Shown here: one piece after another, positions 36,685 through 50,121 of the stretch
Layout of the letters: every line of letters starts with the position of its first letter
How positions within the stretch are numbered: the first letter of the stretch is position 1
DNA from: Ziziphus jujuba
Taxonomy: Eukaryota > Streptophyta > Magnoliopsida > Rosales > Rhamnaceae
Assembly (NCBI RefSeq): GCF_031755915.1
Contig: NC_083388.1
Coordinates: 25,203,001 to 25,267,000 of the forward strand
Length of the DNA: 64,000 bases
Reading direction: 5' to 3'
Made by a program: the position numbers and the translations under genes
The notes under the pieces: generated by a model
Seen by the model: only the letters and a program-made list of their open reading frames with translations
Database searches by the model: none
What the model was told of the DNA's origin: nothing

Positions 36685-37169
36685 TTAGAAGATATTGTTT
36701 ATCCATATCCCCTCACAGTCATTACGAACATAGCCACTCTCACATTCATCCTCATGATCATTTTCATCAACACTTGGTAATTGTATGGCAAATGGATTGT
36801 GAGCCATCATAGTATCGCCAAAAACATCTTCTTCAACAAAAGTACAATATCGTGGTGGAGTTAAAACAACAAACCATCTCGAATCAAGTTGATCTTCAAC
36901 ATAAAATATTTGTTGAACTTGTGAAGCCATGATGAATGGGTCAGATTTATATCCAATTTTACTAAAATTAACACATGTAAACCCCATCTCATCAACTTTC
37001 ACACCACTGCTGTTAAACCCAATCACACTTGGACATTGGAATTCAAAACATAGTGTAATCGACGTCCTAAATCTCTCTTATGATCCCATAGTATGCCATC
37101 TCAGCTAAAATTGGGTTATTATCCTTAACACTCATTGGCAATAACTTTGATACCACTATTCTGGGTGAC

Positions 37170-37295
37170 TGTAACACCCCGTCCCGAAGTACATCGGAAA
37201 TTTCTCAAATTTGACTGAGGTTGACCATATTTGACCATCATTGACCGAGAAGGGGTCCAATGTTGACTTTTTGCTTCCGGTGGAATTTCACATTG
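37170..37295 (+). repeat. Truncated 5' LTR of the chromovirus
   Basis: Begins TGTAACACCCCGTCCCGAAG and follows the LTR start for about 125 bp to GTGGAATTTCACATTGA, then breaks off. Confidence 0.88.
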
Positions 37296-37520
37296 AAACA
37301 AAAATAAAAACATGAATAAATGCATTTTAATAATCATTTTAAAATAAGTAAAATGAATCGATTAAATAATCAAAGAAATATTTAAAACATGCATTTAAAA
37401 TAAGAGTAATAATATAATAAAATTTATTTTAAATCATCCAATCAATTTAAATAATAAGGTCATAGTAAAATGCACTTTAAAACATTAATTGAATAAATGA
37501 TAAAAACACATTTTATGTAA
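37296..37520 (-). repeat. Inverted fragment of the LTR middle region
   Basis: The reverse complement of the first part (AAAATGCATTTATTCATG then TTTTTAT) matches the 3' LTR near 40,870-40,900 (AAAATGTATTTATTCATG then TTTTTAT). The rest is similarly AT-rich with repeated AAAATGCATTTTA phrases. Exact limits need alignment. Confidence 0.55.
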
Positions 37521-37529
37521 ACTCTATTG

Positions 37530-38482
37530 GTGGATTGGCACGATAAAGGAAGTTGCCGAATTGGAATCAAGGTACGTAAGCTGCCGACAAGTGGAAGCGG
37601 GAAGTAGAAATGTTAGCGCACCTTTTACTAGTATGAGAGTGGTTCTCATTGAGACAAGTTGGTCGAGCTGTTCGTAAAGCATATCATGAGACTACATAGA
37701 GTATCAATCACCATCACAACTATTTGAGATTTGAGATTTGAGCTTTACTTGAAGACTATGACGAAGGTTAACAAATACACTTGGAGTGAGAGTTAACTAC
37801 TGCATCGCCTTCCACCACAGGTCATTGGACAAGCGAAGTGCAAAATTTATACTTTGGAAGCTATGCTGAGACCGTGCATTATGTAATGTCGAATGAAGTG
37901 GGAATAAGCAATTGTCGTTGATAAGGTCCGTTGTAATATTATCTACCAAGTGAGCATCAAGGTGTCTTCATATGAGATTCTATATGGAAGGCAGTGTCGA
38001 ACCCCACTATATTGGAGTGAAGTAGGTGAACGCCTACAGATGACTATGAATAAGGTAAAGGTCATCCGAGGGAGTTTGAAAGCCGCTTAAGATCAACAAA
38101 TGAGTTAAGCCGACATGCATGGAAAAGATCTTGAATTCAAAGTCCAAGATTGAGTTTCTTGAAATTATCTCCGTAGAAGAGGGTCATACGCTTTGGCTGA
38201 CAAAGAAAGTTAAGTTCTCATTACCTTAATTTCTACTGGGTTATTGGAAGAATTGGTTTTGTGGTATGCAAGTTAGTATTTTCGAGAAAGCAGACATGGG
38301 TATGCAACGTAATTCACGTATTGTTGCTACAAAAGGACATCGAAGACCTGTCATGTGTGGAACAACCAATACAGATCTTAGGTCACAAAGGATATGTATT
38401 GGTCGATGAGATTATTTCTCAAGTTAAAGTCTTATGGTGGATTTTACCTAGCCAAGGAAGTGACGTGGGAGTCGAGGCGTAA
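37530..38482 (+). pseudogene. Decayed gypsy integrase core, C-terminus and chromodomain-like tail
   Basis: Fragments read in integrase order on the plus strand. A degenerate catalytic core covers about 37,530-37,960. YEILYGRQCRTPLYWSEVGE (37,972-38,031) is the conserved segment after the core. NKVKVIRGSLKAA, KDLEFKVQD and a RGVIRFG-like part follow at 38,050-38,190. The tail at 38,330-38,480 reads CVEQPIQILGHK, ISQVKVLW, matching the chromodomain-type end of Del/Tekay integrases. Stops and frameshifts are frequent, so it cannot function. Nothing resembling gag or RT is present upstream. Confidence 0.75.
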
Positions 38483-38558
38483 ATTCGTGACTAATATTCC
38501 TATATGCTTCGGCTACGTATGAAATTTTAAGGATGAAATTTTTGTAAGGGGGGAAAGT

Positions 38559-39210
38559 TGTAACACTCCGTCTCGAAGTACATCGCAAATTTGACCATCA
38601 TTGACCGAGAAAGGATCTAATATTGAATTTTTGCTTCTAGTGGAATTTTACATTGATTGAGGTCCCATTACGAAGTACACATTGGCATGAGTTCATAGAC
38701 TAGTAGCACGTCAAAAAAGGAGCTACGGTTTGAAAGTTATGAGCAAAACAAGTTGTGGTCCAAATTGTCCAAGGATGTCCGATTGACTTTTTATTTTTGG
38801 GGATATGAGCTTTAACTCATGTACAAATGTGAATTACTCCTCGATACGAGTCTATAGACTAGCGGTACACCTGATTTGGACATTTTGTTGAAAGGTTATG
38901 GACCTGTAAAGTTTTTCAAATACAATATTATTTTAATATTATTTTTAAATATGTTATCAGTGTGCCACGTGTGACTTAATAAAGATACCATGTGTCACAA
39001 TGAGGATATGCCACATGTCAGCCATATTAAATACTATATTATCTTAATATTATTTATTTATTTTATTATTTTATTATTATTATTATTATTTTAAAAAAAT
39101 TTCTTTTTTCCTCACATGGGAAAACACTTTTCTTTTCTTTTCTTTTCATTTCTTTCCTTTCTCCTTCTTCTTCCCCAAGCCCTAAAAACACCTGCAAAAC
39201 ACACACAGTG

Positions 39211-39268
<58 letters not shown>

Positions 39269-42116
39269 TTTGACTCTCTCCCCCTTTCTCTTTGATCGGT
39301 CATTTTGGCCTGGTTTCAATGGCTGGAAGGCAACACGCACTGGTAGGCTTGAGATCCCATGGTTAGGTGACATCGGCGGCCAATTTTCAGGCCATTTGGC
39401 TGGCGGACGTGTCGAGATATGCCGTCCAAAACCGGCGACCGGCGGTCCTCTAGCTAACCCCTTTTTCAGCTATTTCCGACCGTTAGACCAGTCCTCTCCA
39501 CTATTTTTTGACCCCCTGGTTCCAAAAATGACTTCCATTTGCCCAAATTCCAAGCCATTTGTGAGATACATGGAGGGGAGTGTTTGGCTGAACTTTCTGT
39601 TCATTTTTCGGCCACCACGGACGAAATTGAGGTCAATGGAGGTTGGTAATGTGATCCTCGTCTCACTAGCTTTATATAGACACCTTATTTACAAATTTTG
39701 GACATCGTTTGTGTTAAACCCCCCGATATCGGGTATTATTTATCCGAATAAAATATTAATTTGTTTGATCCTGTGTAATATTATTGTTTTAGGAGCACGT
39801 GTGAGCCGTAGAATTGATCCTATGGAGGATTTTGGTTGGATTGCGTGCACAAGGTGAGTGACCCACCTTCAAAATTATTTTGGGTTGGTAAATTGTATAT
39901 ATTTTGTGTTGATTATATATTTGGAAATTTTATTTCATGTGTTAATTGTTTAGTAAATTTCCAATTGAAATTTTATGCCAAAATTAAAGGAAATTAAATT
40001 ATTTGTGTATTATAAATATTTTGGGTTTTAAGAATTTTCTTGAATTTTAGGTTTAATTTAATAATTATTGGATTTTGTTATTGGAATATTTTATAATTAG
40101 ATATTTGAAAAATATGTTTTATGTATTTGATATTAAGAGAATTTCCATCTAAATTATATTGCCAATGCATGTTATTTTAATATATGTTTGGGCGCCAAAA
40201 ATATATTTGGGAATTAAAAGAAATTGTTATTTCAATTTCTTTTTATAATTGTTATGTTTATCATGTGATTTCATTATATGTTGAAATTTGTGGAATTGAA
40301 GGAATATTTATTTTAAATTATTGTTGATTTCATTGATGGATTTAAAATTGATTGAATTTATAGTGATGGATTTATGCTTGTGATATTAAAGAAAAATGTG
40401 GGAATGTGAATTTGAAAAATGGTATAATTTCCACGGTGAATTTTGGAAAAATTGGGTATTTTAATAATAAACTTGGTTATTTGTTTTAGACGCACTCATA
40501 CAGTACTGGTGTTTTGTACTGTATATGTGGATGAGCGCGCAAGTTGTAATATCTCCCATGAGTTGCCATGGGACCGAGGGCAGACAAGTTCTATATGGTG
40601 CACATAAGCTGCCCCCCTCCATGGCCGAGTTGACGGTTTAAGCACTGGCGCTGTCGGGATGTCGAAGCAACCATATGCAAGTTCCTCTCTTTAACCTCCC
40701 GCCAGATGATGTTCGGGACGCTGGGTATCATAGGACATCCCTGGTATATAATGTGGTGTGTCAAGTTATTTTCTCGATATAAATTTCAAACCAAGATGCT
40801 TTAAAATCGTATTTAAAATTAAACATATTTAATTTTGTTTAATTGCTTATTTCAAACTAATATTTTCTAAAATGTATTTATTCATGTTTTTATCAATTTT
40901 TTGAAATTGGTGTTTTAGAATTTTATTTTAACATGTTGATATTATTTATTTAGATTTTGAGATTTTAACATGAATTTCATTGTATTCTTTTATCTATTTT
41001 AAATTGAGCTTTAAAATTTATTAAAATGTTTCCTTAATTATTTCATTGATTTAAACAATAAATTTTATAATTTATATACTGAGTTTATTTTTTTGTTTTG
41101 TGCCAAATTTCTTTAATACAAGTTTATTTACGATTTTATTTATTTTATCTAGTGATGTTTTATTCTAAATTTAATTATTGAATTTTTAAAATGTTTTCAA
41201 TGTATATACTGAGTTCTAAATTAATATTTATATTTATGTGCATTTTGAATTATTGCATTCCGTTTAATTTGATTTTTCCTTGATTATTTTTTTACGTAAA
41301 TTTTATTGTGATTCTACTTATTTTATTTATGATATTTTGTGTACAATTTAATATTGTTATTAAAATTATTCTTGTTTCTTATTATACATTCTAGATTTTT
41401 AATTTAATATATTTTATTTATAATTTATTTAATTAATTATTCCTTGATTTTTGGGGTACAATTATTGGGTTTTATAAAAATATTTTAAAAGGGAAACTTT
41501 TCCAACTGAGTGAACTGTAAAGGTTTTTGAGAGAAAATACTATTTCAAATATTTATTATAATTATTTATTTAATTGTTTGGTATTGATTAATTAAGTTTA
41601 TTTTATTGTTATATTATTAATATTATAATTCTGTAATAGATTGGGTCACTCACTGAGATGATTATTATCTCATGTTTTTAAATTTCGTTCTCCTAGACTC
41701 AGGTTGGGAGACGTTGATCATCTGGGGCGAGCCCGACGTCTCAGTTCATTGTCGAAAGTCCAAGAAGCATTTCCTCCCTTTTTCCTCTCCATCTTGTATT
41801 GCTTCATCTGTCATTGTATTAATTTCATATTTATTTGTATAATGCCTTGTATACGGATTGGACAGATATTTGTTTAATTGCTTACTGATTCCCTGTTATT
41901 ATTTTGGAGTACTGTAAATTTATGGAAACTAATTGTAGTAAGGTGGGGAGAATAAAGGGATGTTTCTAGAAGTGTTTTTTGTGTAGGAAAATTTTGTCGT
42001 AAGTCCAACCCTTAGGGGAGGTTATATCGGATTTTTCATTGGAGGGTCCGGTAGGGTTTCCCTGGGATTAGGACTTGTCTAGGGTTCCAATGAGGAATTT
42101 TGGACGGATCCTGACA
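38559..42116 (+). repeat. 3' LTR of the chromovirus
   Basis: It starts TGTAACACTCCGTCTC just after the polypurine tract and ends GGATCCTGACA, 3,558 bp. Order of blocks: pyrimidine tract (39,213-39,270), GC-richer part (39,300-39,680), 61-nt segment (39,793), conserved block (40,490-40,760), long AT-rich insertion-like middle (40,800-41,450), terminal block. Its length exceeds the solo copies because of the AT-rich middle. Confidence 0.92.
39793..39853 (+). other. Conserved 61-nt splice-bordered hairpin segment in chromovirus 3' LTR
   Basis: Preceded by TGTTTTAG and followed by GTGAGTGACCCACC. Starts GAGCAC; inner stem GATCCT-ATGG-AGGATT. Exactly 61 nt. Confidence 0.6.
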
Positions 42117-45022
42117 GTGACCCTCTTATTATCCATATTTAAAGTGTTGAATTTAACCCCTCTAATGACAAGTCCTTCATTTTTCGTTACCACCCATTGC
42201 GGACCATGGGCTAACCATCTTAATGTTTTAAAAACTGTGTGATTAGGTTGACTTCGCTCCTGTTCAATCTAGTCAATTGAAAAAAATATAAAAAATTAAA
42301 GCTAAAACAATGATATTATATATTGAATATTTAACTTTCCCATACCTTATCACATAACAGGTACATAAATGTACGTTTGTGTTCGTCTTGAAACCATTTT
42401 GCTTTTTTTCCTCGATTTTTTTTGCTTGACTTCAAGCCTTCAAAATGAATACTAAAACAAATAAAAGTTGTTGTAATTAATAAAAATATCCAACATATCA
42501 ACTTATTGATGCATATTAATATATTCAAAATATCAACCAAATTATACATGTTGATATATATATATATATATATATATTAAAAATATCAACTAATTTATAC
42601 ATTAACATGTATATACGCACCTGACATACGGTTCCACTTCTGTTGTATTCGAAAGTATGCATCTATGGACCTGCTCCCAAAGTTCTTGATCAATTGATTG
42701 ATTTTTTCCACCTTTAATAGGGGCACTAACATCATCCTTATCATTTAACTTTTGATATCTACCAATTGGGTTTCCAACTGCATCTAACCCTCTTTGAAAT
42801 TCACTACAAAACTCAATCACTTCTTCACATATGTAACCTTCGGCAATACAACCTTCTGGCCGATTTTTATTTCGAACATAACTTTTCAATACTTTCATGT
42901 ACCTCTCAAACGGGTATTTCCACCTGAGATGTATTGGCCCACACAATCTTACCTCTCGAACCAAATGTACAGTTAGATGAACCATTACATCAAAAAATGA
43001 TGGTGGAAAGAATGTCTCTAGACGGCACAAAGTTGTAACAAGATCATTTTGAATTTTGTCCAATTCAGCAACAATGACAGACTTCTTGCAAATTGCACTG
43101 AAGAAAAAATAAAGTCTTGCAATTGCATGTCTCACATGTTTAGGAAGGATTGCACGAATTGCAAGAGGCAAGAGTTGTTGCATCAATGTATGATAGTCAT
43201 GAGATTTCAATCCTACCATCTTTAAGACCTCCATTGAAACAAGATTCCTAAAGTTTGAAGAATAACCATATGGAACCTTTAAGTCTGCTAAACACTTACA
43301 AAACAATTTCTTCTCATGCTTTGATAATGTATAGCAGGCCAGTGGTAGGAAAGTTCGATTTCCTTGCAGCTTAGGGACCAAGTCTTTCCGCAAACCCATT
43401 TCTTGTAAATCTAACTGAGCATTAACTCCGTCCTTCGTCTTACCAGGAATATTGAGCAATGTACCATATATGCTCTCACAAACATGTTTCTCAATATGCA
43501 TGACATCTAAGTTATGTCGCACATGGAGAAATTTTCAATATTCCAATTCAAAAAAAAAATGGACTTCCTCTTCCAACATTCTTCAGAATCAACAGTCATT
43601 TTTCTCTTATTTGAGTTATCAAAACTCATTGCATTAAGCTTATCTAAGATTTCTTCTCTAGTCAACGGTTTTGGAGGCACTCCAAATTCTTGAAATCCAT
43701 TGAAAGCCTTCTTTTGCCTTCTATAGTGATGATTTGGAGGAAAAAATCTTCTATGCCCAGTAAAACTCTTTTTTTTTTCCATGCTTTTGCCTTGTAGCAA
43801 AAGTATTTTCACTACAAATTGGACAAGCATAATATCCTTTCACCGCATGACCAGACAAGTTACCATAAGCTGGGAAATCATTTATTGTTCATAGCAACAC
43901 TGCCTTCAAAGTGAATTTCTCTTAACGGTAAGCATTGAAGATCGTAACACCCTCATTCCACAACCACTGCAAGTCTTCAACTAGTGGCTCCATGTATACA
44001 TCAATTTGATTTTCGTGTTGCTTCAGTCTAGAAATTAGAAGACTTAACATTATAAATTTCCCCTTCATACACAACCAAGGAGGAAGATTATACACAACTG
44101 TCATCATAGGCCAACAACTATACCTACTACTCAACATATTATGTGGAGAATCCATATGGTGGTTCATTTCCCCTGTCTTAACCTTTCTCCCATTGGTATG
44201 CCATGTCAAATTCTTAGCCGTTTCAATACTATGAAACATTCGTTTAAAACGAGGAATAATAGGAAAGTACCATAAAACTTTATTTGGAATATTGCTAACA
44301 ACTCCATTCTTATCAATTTTCCATCTAGCAGATCCACATTTAGGAAATCCATTAAGGTCCACATATTCCTTCCTAAACAAAATACAACTTTTAGGACATA
44401 CATGAATCTTGGTGTACTCCATTCCCAAAGCACTCAAAGTCTTCTTAACATTATACATGGATGTTGGCAACACATTGTCATTTGGCAACATCTCGGATAA
44501 GAATTGCAACAGTACATCAAAACTTTTATCAGAATATCCATATCTTACCTTTAAGTTGTACAATTTAACCAAGGCAGACAACTTGGTAAATTTGGTACAA
44601 CCTGGGTACAAAGGTTTCTCTGCATCCTCCAATAAGGTAGCAAATTTATTAGGATCATTATCAAAAGTTTCTAATGCAGCACGGGTCATTTCTAAGCTAT
44701 TGAAAGCCACATCTTCCTTACTACCACTATCATTTTCATTATATTCTACATTAATATTCCCAAAATGAGAAGATGGTCCAACACCATCAGCACATGACTC
44801 ACCATGCTATATCCATCGCCGATAGTTGACATCAAACCCATTCCAATATATGTGGCCTTTAATATCCCTAATAGTATGGATTTTCATATTCCCACATTGC
44901 ATGCAAGGACACCGTATGGCATTACAATCATTGGCATTCTCGATGTTAAATTTCAAAAATTCATTCACCCCTTTAGCAAAATCGCTTGAGGTTCTATCTT
45001 TTGTTATCCACGATTTATCCAT

Positions 45023-45494
45023 TTCCCTACCAATTTAAGCAGAACAATGTCAAACAGTATCACAAAAAAAAATTATAGACAAAAGCAAGATTAAGAAAAC
45101 CCATTGCAAACAAATTATCGACAAAAACAAGATTAAGAAAACCCATAGAACCTAACCTTAAGTTATAATGAAAAAAAAAAAGGTTAAAAAATAACCCAAC
45201 CCACCACATGTCACCGCCAATCATAAAGAGAAAAGAAACTCACTGAAACCATGGAGACGAAGAAAGAATAAGCCAAGCTAACCATGAGGGTGACACAGAG
45301 AAATCCAACTTCCAGATAGTAACACAAGCAAATAGAAACTTAAACACGAAATATCCCACTCTTCAAGTCTCTTTTAGATTGCTTCCAATTCTAACACCTA
45401 TTATAAAGTGTACTAACATATATTTTGTGAAAAGAAATGGTATTCAAAATCCCACGTAAAATTTTAAAACAGGCCAAAAATTTTAAGAAAATGG
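45023..45494. other. Presumed promoter and leader of the TNP2-type gene
   Basis: No coding sequence. It is AT-rich with A-runs and precedes the first Met of the transposase on the minus strand. No convincing core promoter element can be assigned. Confidence 0.45.
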
Positions 45495-47760
45495 ATAAAT
45501 AGGCGACGTATTGAAATAAACTGTGTCGCTAAAGGATAAACAGTTTCAGAGACGCCCTTTTTTTAATTCTTTTTAAAAAAAAAAAGTTTCTCCAAGTACT
45601 GTTTATTTCCTTCTTAAACTTTTCGCTATAACTCTAAAATTATAATTTTACGTTTAAAAAACTAGATGAACTAGTGACTCATTGAAATAAACAGACGATG
45701 CAGTTACATATAAAAGGGTCGCCTTATCCAATAGTACTTAAAATTTATTTTTTTAATTTTAGTTACTTTTTTTAAAATTTCATCTACAATTATTTTCACG
45801 TAGCATTCCAATGAACATCAATTCAATTGATCTAAAAACAGAAAAAAGTTTTATCAATCCTCTTTTCAATTATTCACATATATGTGTATACACAAACAAA
45901 AAAACACATCTCACGATATAATTTGAGATAGGATATAACAATTGTAAATTGATCTAAAGTAAGGACCCATAGTCCAATTGCTCGACGTAAGTATGTTCAA
46001 CAGTTGAAGTTTCATGTTTTTGGCTATCAATGATAGTTTATTTGAACTCAAATAAAATAATAGATTATATTTGTTTCTTCTTTTGAAATAACAAGCAACA
46101 CATTAAATGATACATGGGTCGCCAGATAATTTAAGGCGACCCTTTCGAAAGGACAATAGGCGACACATAAATATCATTACGCGTCGCCTGTTAGCCATTA
46201 ATTTTTTTGTTTTCCTATTTTTTTGATCAATCTAATTTTTTTTAAACATTAAATCACCAGTGAAAATATTAAAGCAAAATAAATGATATGGTTTTTCTTC
46301 TTTTTTTATTTATTAAAAATTTTAGTAATAGGCGACACATAAGCATAATTAAGAGTCGCCTGTTAGATATTTATTCATGTTTTTTGGTTTATTTTTTTTA
46401 ACTTGTTAGCAAATCTTTTTTTTTTTTTGGTGCTCTTTTTTTTTCGATCAATCTGATTTTCTTTCAGCATCAAATCAACATTGAAAATATTTAAAAAACA
46501 TAAATGAGTTTGTTTTTTTTTTTAAATAATTTTAATAGGCGACGCATAACCACATTTCTAGGTCGCCTCTTAGCAAATCTTTTTTTTTTTCTTTTTGGTT
46601 TTTTTTTTAAATCAATCTGATTTTCTTTACAACATCAAATATCCTATGAAAAAATTTGAGTAACTTATTAACTATACTTTTTTTTCTTTTTTCACAACAG
46701 CATGGTGACAGGCGACGCATAACCATAGTTACAAGTGGCCTGTTAGCAATTTTTTTTTTCTTGGGTGCTCTTTTTGTTTAATCAATTTGATTTTCTTTCA
46801 ACATCAAATCACCAGTGAAAATATTTAAACAACATAAATGACTTTGTTTTTTTTTTTTTTAAATATTGGTTTTTTTTGGTTTTTTTTTTTTTTTCAATCA
46901 ATCTGATTTTCTTTCAACATTAAATATCCAATAAAAATATTTAAGCAACTTATTAATCGAACCATTTTTATTTTTTTTTAACCAAAAGCATGGTAACATA
47001 AATGTTTAAACATTTTTTTTTTAGGCATCGCTTGTTACTAAAATATTTTTTTCTTTTTTGGGTGCTCTTTTTGTTTAATCAATCTTATTTTCTTTCAGCA
47101 TCAAATTACCATTGAAAATATTTAAACAACATAAATGAGTTTTTTTTTTTTAAATTATTGGTAATAGGCGACGTATAATAATATTTCCGCGTCGCTTGTT
47201 AGCAAATACTTTTTTTTTTTTTGGGTTTTTTTTTTAAATCAATTTCATTTTCTTTTAAACATCAAATATCCAGTGAAAATATTTAAGCAACTTATTAACT
47301 GAACTTTTTTTTTTTGTTTTTATACAAAAGCATGGTAACAGGCAACGTATAACCATAGCTACACGTCACGTGTTACCAATTTTTTTTTTTTGTGCTCTTT
47401 TTGTTTAATCAATCTAAGTTTCTTTCAGCATCAAATCACTAGTGGAAATATTTAAACAACGTAAATGAGTGTTTTTTTTGTTTTTATTTTTTAATTATTG
47501 GTAATAGGCGACACATAATAATATTTCTGCATCGCCTATTAGCAATCAATCTGATTTTCTTTTAGTATCAAATCACCAGTGAAAATATTTAAACAACATA
47601 AATGAGTTTTTTTTTTTTGTTATTTAATCAATCTGATTTTCCTTCAAGTATATTTTATTTTCTGTTTAAACTTTCAAAACATTTAAAATTTATATGCTTT
47701 TTATTTTTTGATAGGCAACGTTGTTTCTTCTTTATGAGTCGCCTGTTCTAATTTCTTTTT
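45495..47760. repeat. CACTA internal array of hairpin repeats (left)
   Basis: From about 46,110 a unit of roughly 170-210 bp repeats about nine times. Each unit has a palindromic core, GGCGACGCATAA paired with a GCGTCGCC-like arm (near 46,167; 46,330; 46,535; 46,708; 47,166; 47,339; 47,507; 47,713), then a T-rich run and a phrase AATCAATCTGATTTTCTTTC followed by CATCAAATCACCAGTGAAAA. Copies near 45,497-45,535 and 45,675-45,715 are looser. It sits between the two divergent transposon genes. Confidence 0.85.
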
Positions 47761-48893
47761 TTTTTTATTTTGTGTTTCAATTTTTTATTTTTTTGTGTCA
47801 TTAAATATTTTCATTTGCCCCTAAAATGTTCTTAATAACCATTGTTTATTCCCCAATATTCAAGAAATATTAAAAAATAAAATGGCACATCTTTCGATGG
47901 GCTTTCTTTTCAACATTTAACCCCAAGTACGGGTACTTGAGTGTTGGAAGCAATCTAGGAAGTATGAGAAGATTTTGAAGGATCACTCTCTCATTAGGCA
48001 TTCGTGTTTCTTTCAAGGGTTTGAAGGATTTTGTGGGTTTCTTTCCTAAATTTCAAAGTTCCTTCTTCTTCTGCTTCTTCTTCTTACCGGTGATTGGGTT
48101 GGAAGCACTTCACCCTTTTGCCATGGTCGTCGTCGCCGCCAGGTTGGGTGCGTCATGTACTTCACCGTCGTGGAGTTGGGTGGCTGGGATTTTTGCCGTC
48201 TCTTCGTTGGGATTGGATTGCTGGGTTTCTGCCGTGCCATCTCCGTCGCCTGCTGTGGTCGCTTGAAGAAGTTCCTCTTGATTGCTATATTTGTAAAGGT
48301 GTGCTATTTTTCCTCCGTTTTGGGGTTCGGTGGTGTATATGTTGCTTAAAAAAATATTCTGTTTGCTGTATTTTTTTTTTATTTTTTTGTTCGTTACTTT
48401 TATTTTGGTGGGGTTTTATGTTGTTGAAATCATGTCTTGTCATCGACAATGGGTTAGCTAATTTTTTTTTTTGAAAAATAGCTATATTTATTGAGTGGGG
48501 TTCGATTGTATGTAAAGCAAAATGATATGCTAATATTTTTATTATGTGTTTATATGTTTAAATTCAAGATATAGCCGTTATAAATTGCATGGGAAATGTC
48601 AACGGTATCACAGATGGTTCTCTGTTGCGTGGTTCTCTGTTGCGGGTCTTAAAATGACGTCGTTTGTATGACTCAAAATCCATTAGTGATTTAGTTTCCT
48701 TTTGTGTTTGAAAATGTTAATGGCTGTTAAAGGGGATAGATGTTAAGAAGATACTATTAATGCATCACTTGGTAAATAAATTACATGAATTTATCATTTA
48801 TTATTGTTATTAATGGTTTATTAATTATACTACACCCTATGTTCATATTATGAGTAATATTAATTTGTGTTTATGTTTTTTGTATATCGAATT
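47761..48893. other. Presumed leader region of the Transposase_24/Ulp1 gene
   Basis: No confident coding sequence. A CT-rich stretch (48,040-48,290) could be a 5' untranslated exon followed by an intron, since the main reading frame opens only at 48,894. Short open frames here have no recognisable motif. Confidence 0.45.
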
Positions 48894-50121
48894 ATGGATC
48901 CTTTTAATGAACATGTTCTCTCGGATCGGGATAGTTCTGGATCACCATCTAGTGATATGAAAAGACCGAATACGTCATCCCCAAGGCATAGAACACGAGG
49001 GGCTACAACGATGAAAGGCCTTAGGAAGTATTTGGCAGGAAACAAAAGCTTGGAACCTCAATATAATGAGGTTGGAGTTGCTATTGACTCTAAGGCTGTT
49101 TGACTGAACAATTTGGAGGGCTCGTTGGCTAGGAGCACAATACCAATTAATACACCTAATTGGAGAGCTGTGTCAGATAGGTTAAAAGATAACCTATGGG
49201 CATCAATAAAGGTATGGAGTGCATTATTGTTAAATATTGTTTATTATGAATCATATTTAATTGATGTAGATTTTATAATTCCTTTTTTGCATTTGTAACT
49301 TGTATGCATTTTACTTGCATTTCTAACTTACCGCATTTACTTGTCAATCAATGTTACTAAATATATATTTTAATTTTGCAGCAATATACAGGTAAAGATG
49401 ATAGTTTTAGGAAGGTAACTTTAAAAGATTTTTGTGACAAATGGAGAAAATTCAAGAATTACTTATATAGATATTTTGTTCGACCATATATTCACACACC
49501 TGAAAAGTTGAAGCATCGACCCTCATTGTATGAATTCATAAGCCAAGAGGTGTGGGATGATTTTGTACAACAAAGGTTGTCGGATAAATTCCAGGTATAG
49601 TTTTATTTAATGCACGTTAATGTTGTATTAAATTGTGCTGTCATTATTTATATAAGAATTAAAATTTGTTATGGTGACTTAAATTATTTGGGTTTTCTAA
49701 TATGTATGTTTATAACTGTTGTAGGCATTAAGTCACAAATATTCGGAAAAACGGCAATTAAACAAGTATCCGCATAGGATGGGTGGAATGGGCTACGCGA
49801 GATTAGAAAGAGCCATTGTATGCAATTTATTTTTATTTACATTTAACCATATTAATTTTGTCATTGTTACTCACTTGCATTATTAAAATTAATTTATTTG
49901 TAACTTTTGAAGCAACTTGAAAGAGGGACCCAAGATTATGTAGACCGAGATGACTTATGGATATGGGCACGTATGGGGAAGGATGGAAAATATGCAAATG
50001 AAGAAACTGAACATGTAGCGGAAAAAATTGTGAGTATTGTATTTTTCATGAATATTTGTTGTATATATTATTATTTAGTTCGTTATTATATAAACCAATA
50101 TATTTAATCATTTAAAAAATA

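Larger units (their letters stand above)
37170..42116 (+). mobile_element. Degenerate long-LTR Ty3/gypsy element (probable Tekay/Del chromovirus)
   Basis: It is bounded by a perfect TSD GTGAC (37,165-37,169 and 42,117-42,121) and inserted in the transposase gene above. It consists of a 5' LTR reduced to about 125 bp, an inverted LTR piece, a decayed integrase/chromodomain region, a polypurine tract (AAGGGGGGAAAG, 38,546-38,557) and a full 3' LTR. That 3' LTR belongs to the same family as all the solo LTRs in this window, so this copy identifies their parent. Gag, protease, RT and RNase H are missing. Confidence 0.9.
36685..45022 (-). pseudogene. CACTA TNP2-type transposase, broken and split by a chromovirus
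   Basis: Domains run from 45,022 leftward. First comes the transposon-associated N-terminal domain (44,807-45,022; MDKSWI, CPCMQCGN, HIYWNGFDVNYRRW). The TNP2/Transposase_21 core follows (44,710 to about 43,450; LKVRYGYSDKSFD, CPKSCILFRKEY, MDSPHNMLSSRY, INDFPAYGNLSG, HNLDVMHIEKHVCES). Then a DUF4218-like region (43,450-42,650; LPLAIRAILPKHVRHAI, HLVREVRLCGPIHLRWKYPFER, VRNKNRPEGCIAEGY). Then short exons (42,355-42,450 and about 42,120-42,280) and a DUF4216-like end (VTQNSG near 37,165, then FNSSGVKVDEMGFTCVNFSK, VEDQLDSRWFVVL; stop at 36,685). Damage includes TAG at 44,807 where Trp is expected, a stop near 43,924, and frameshifts in homopolymer runs near 43,770 and 43,550. A chromovirus sits at the VT codons before QNSG. 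Confidence 0.88.

Noticed and set aside
48021..48474. Cys- and Phe-rich open frames upstream of the Ulp1 gene
   Set aside because: Several frames are open at once in a CT/T-rich stretch, with no domain. It is more likely a 5' untranslated exon and intron.
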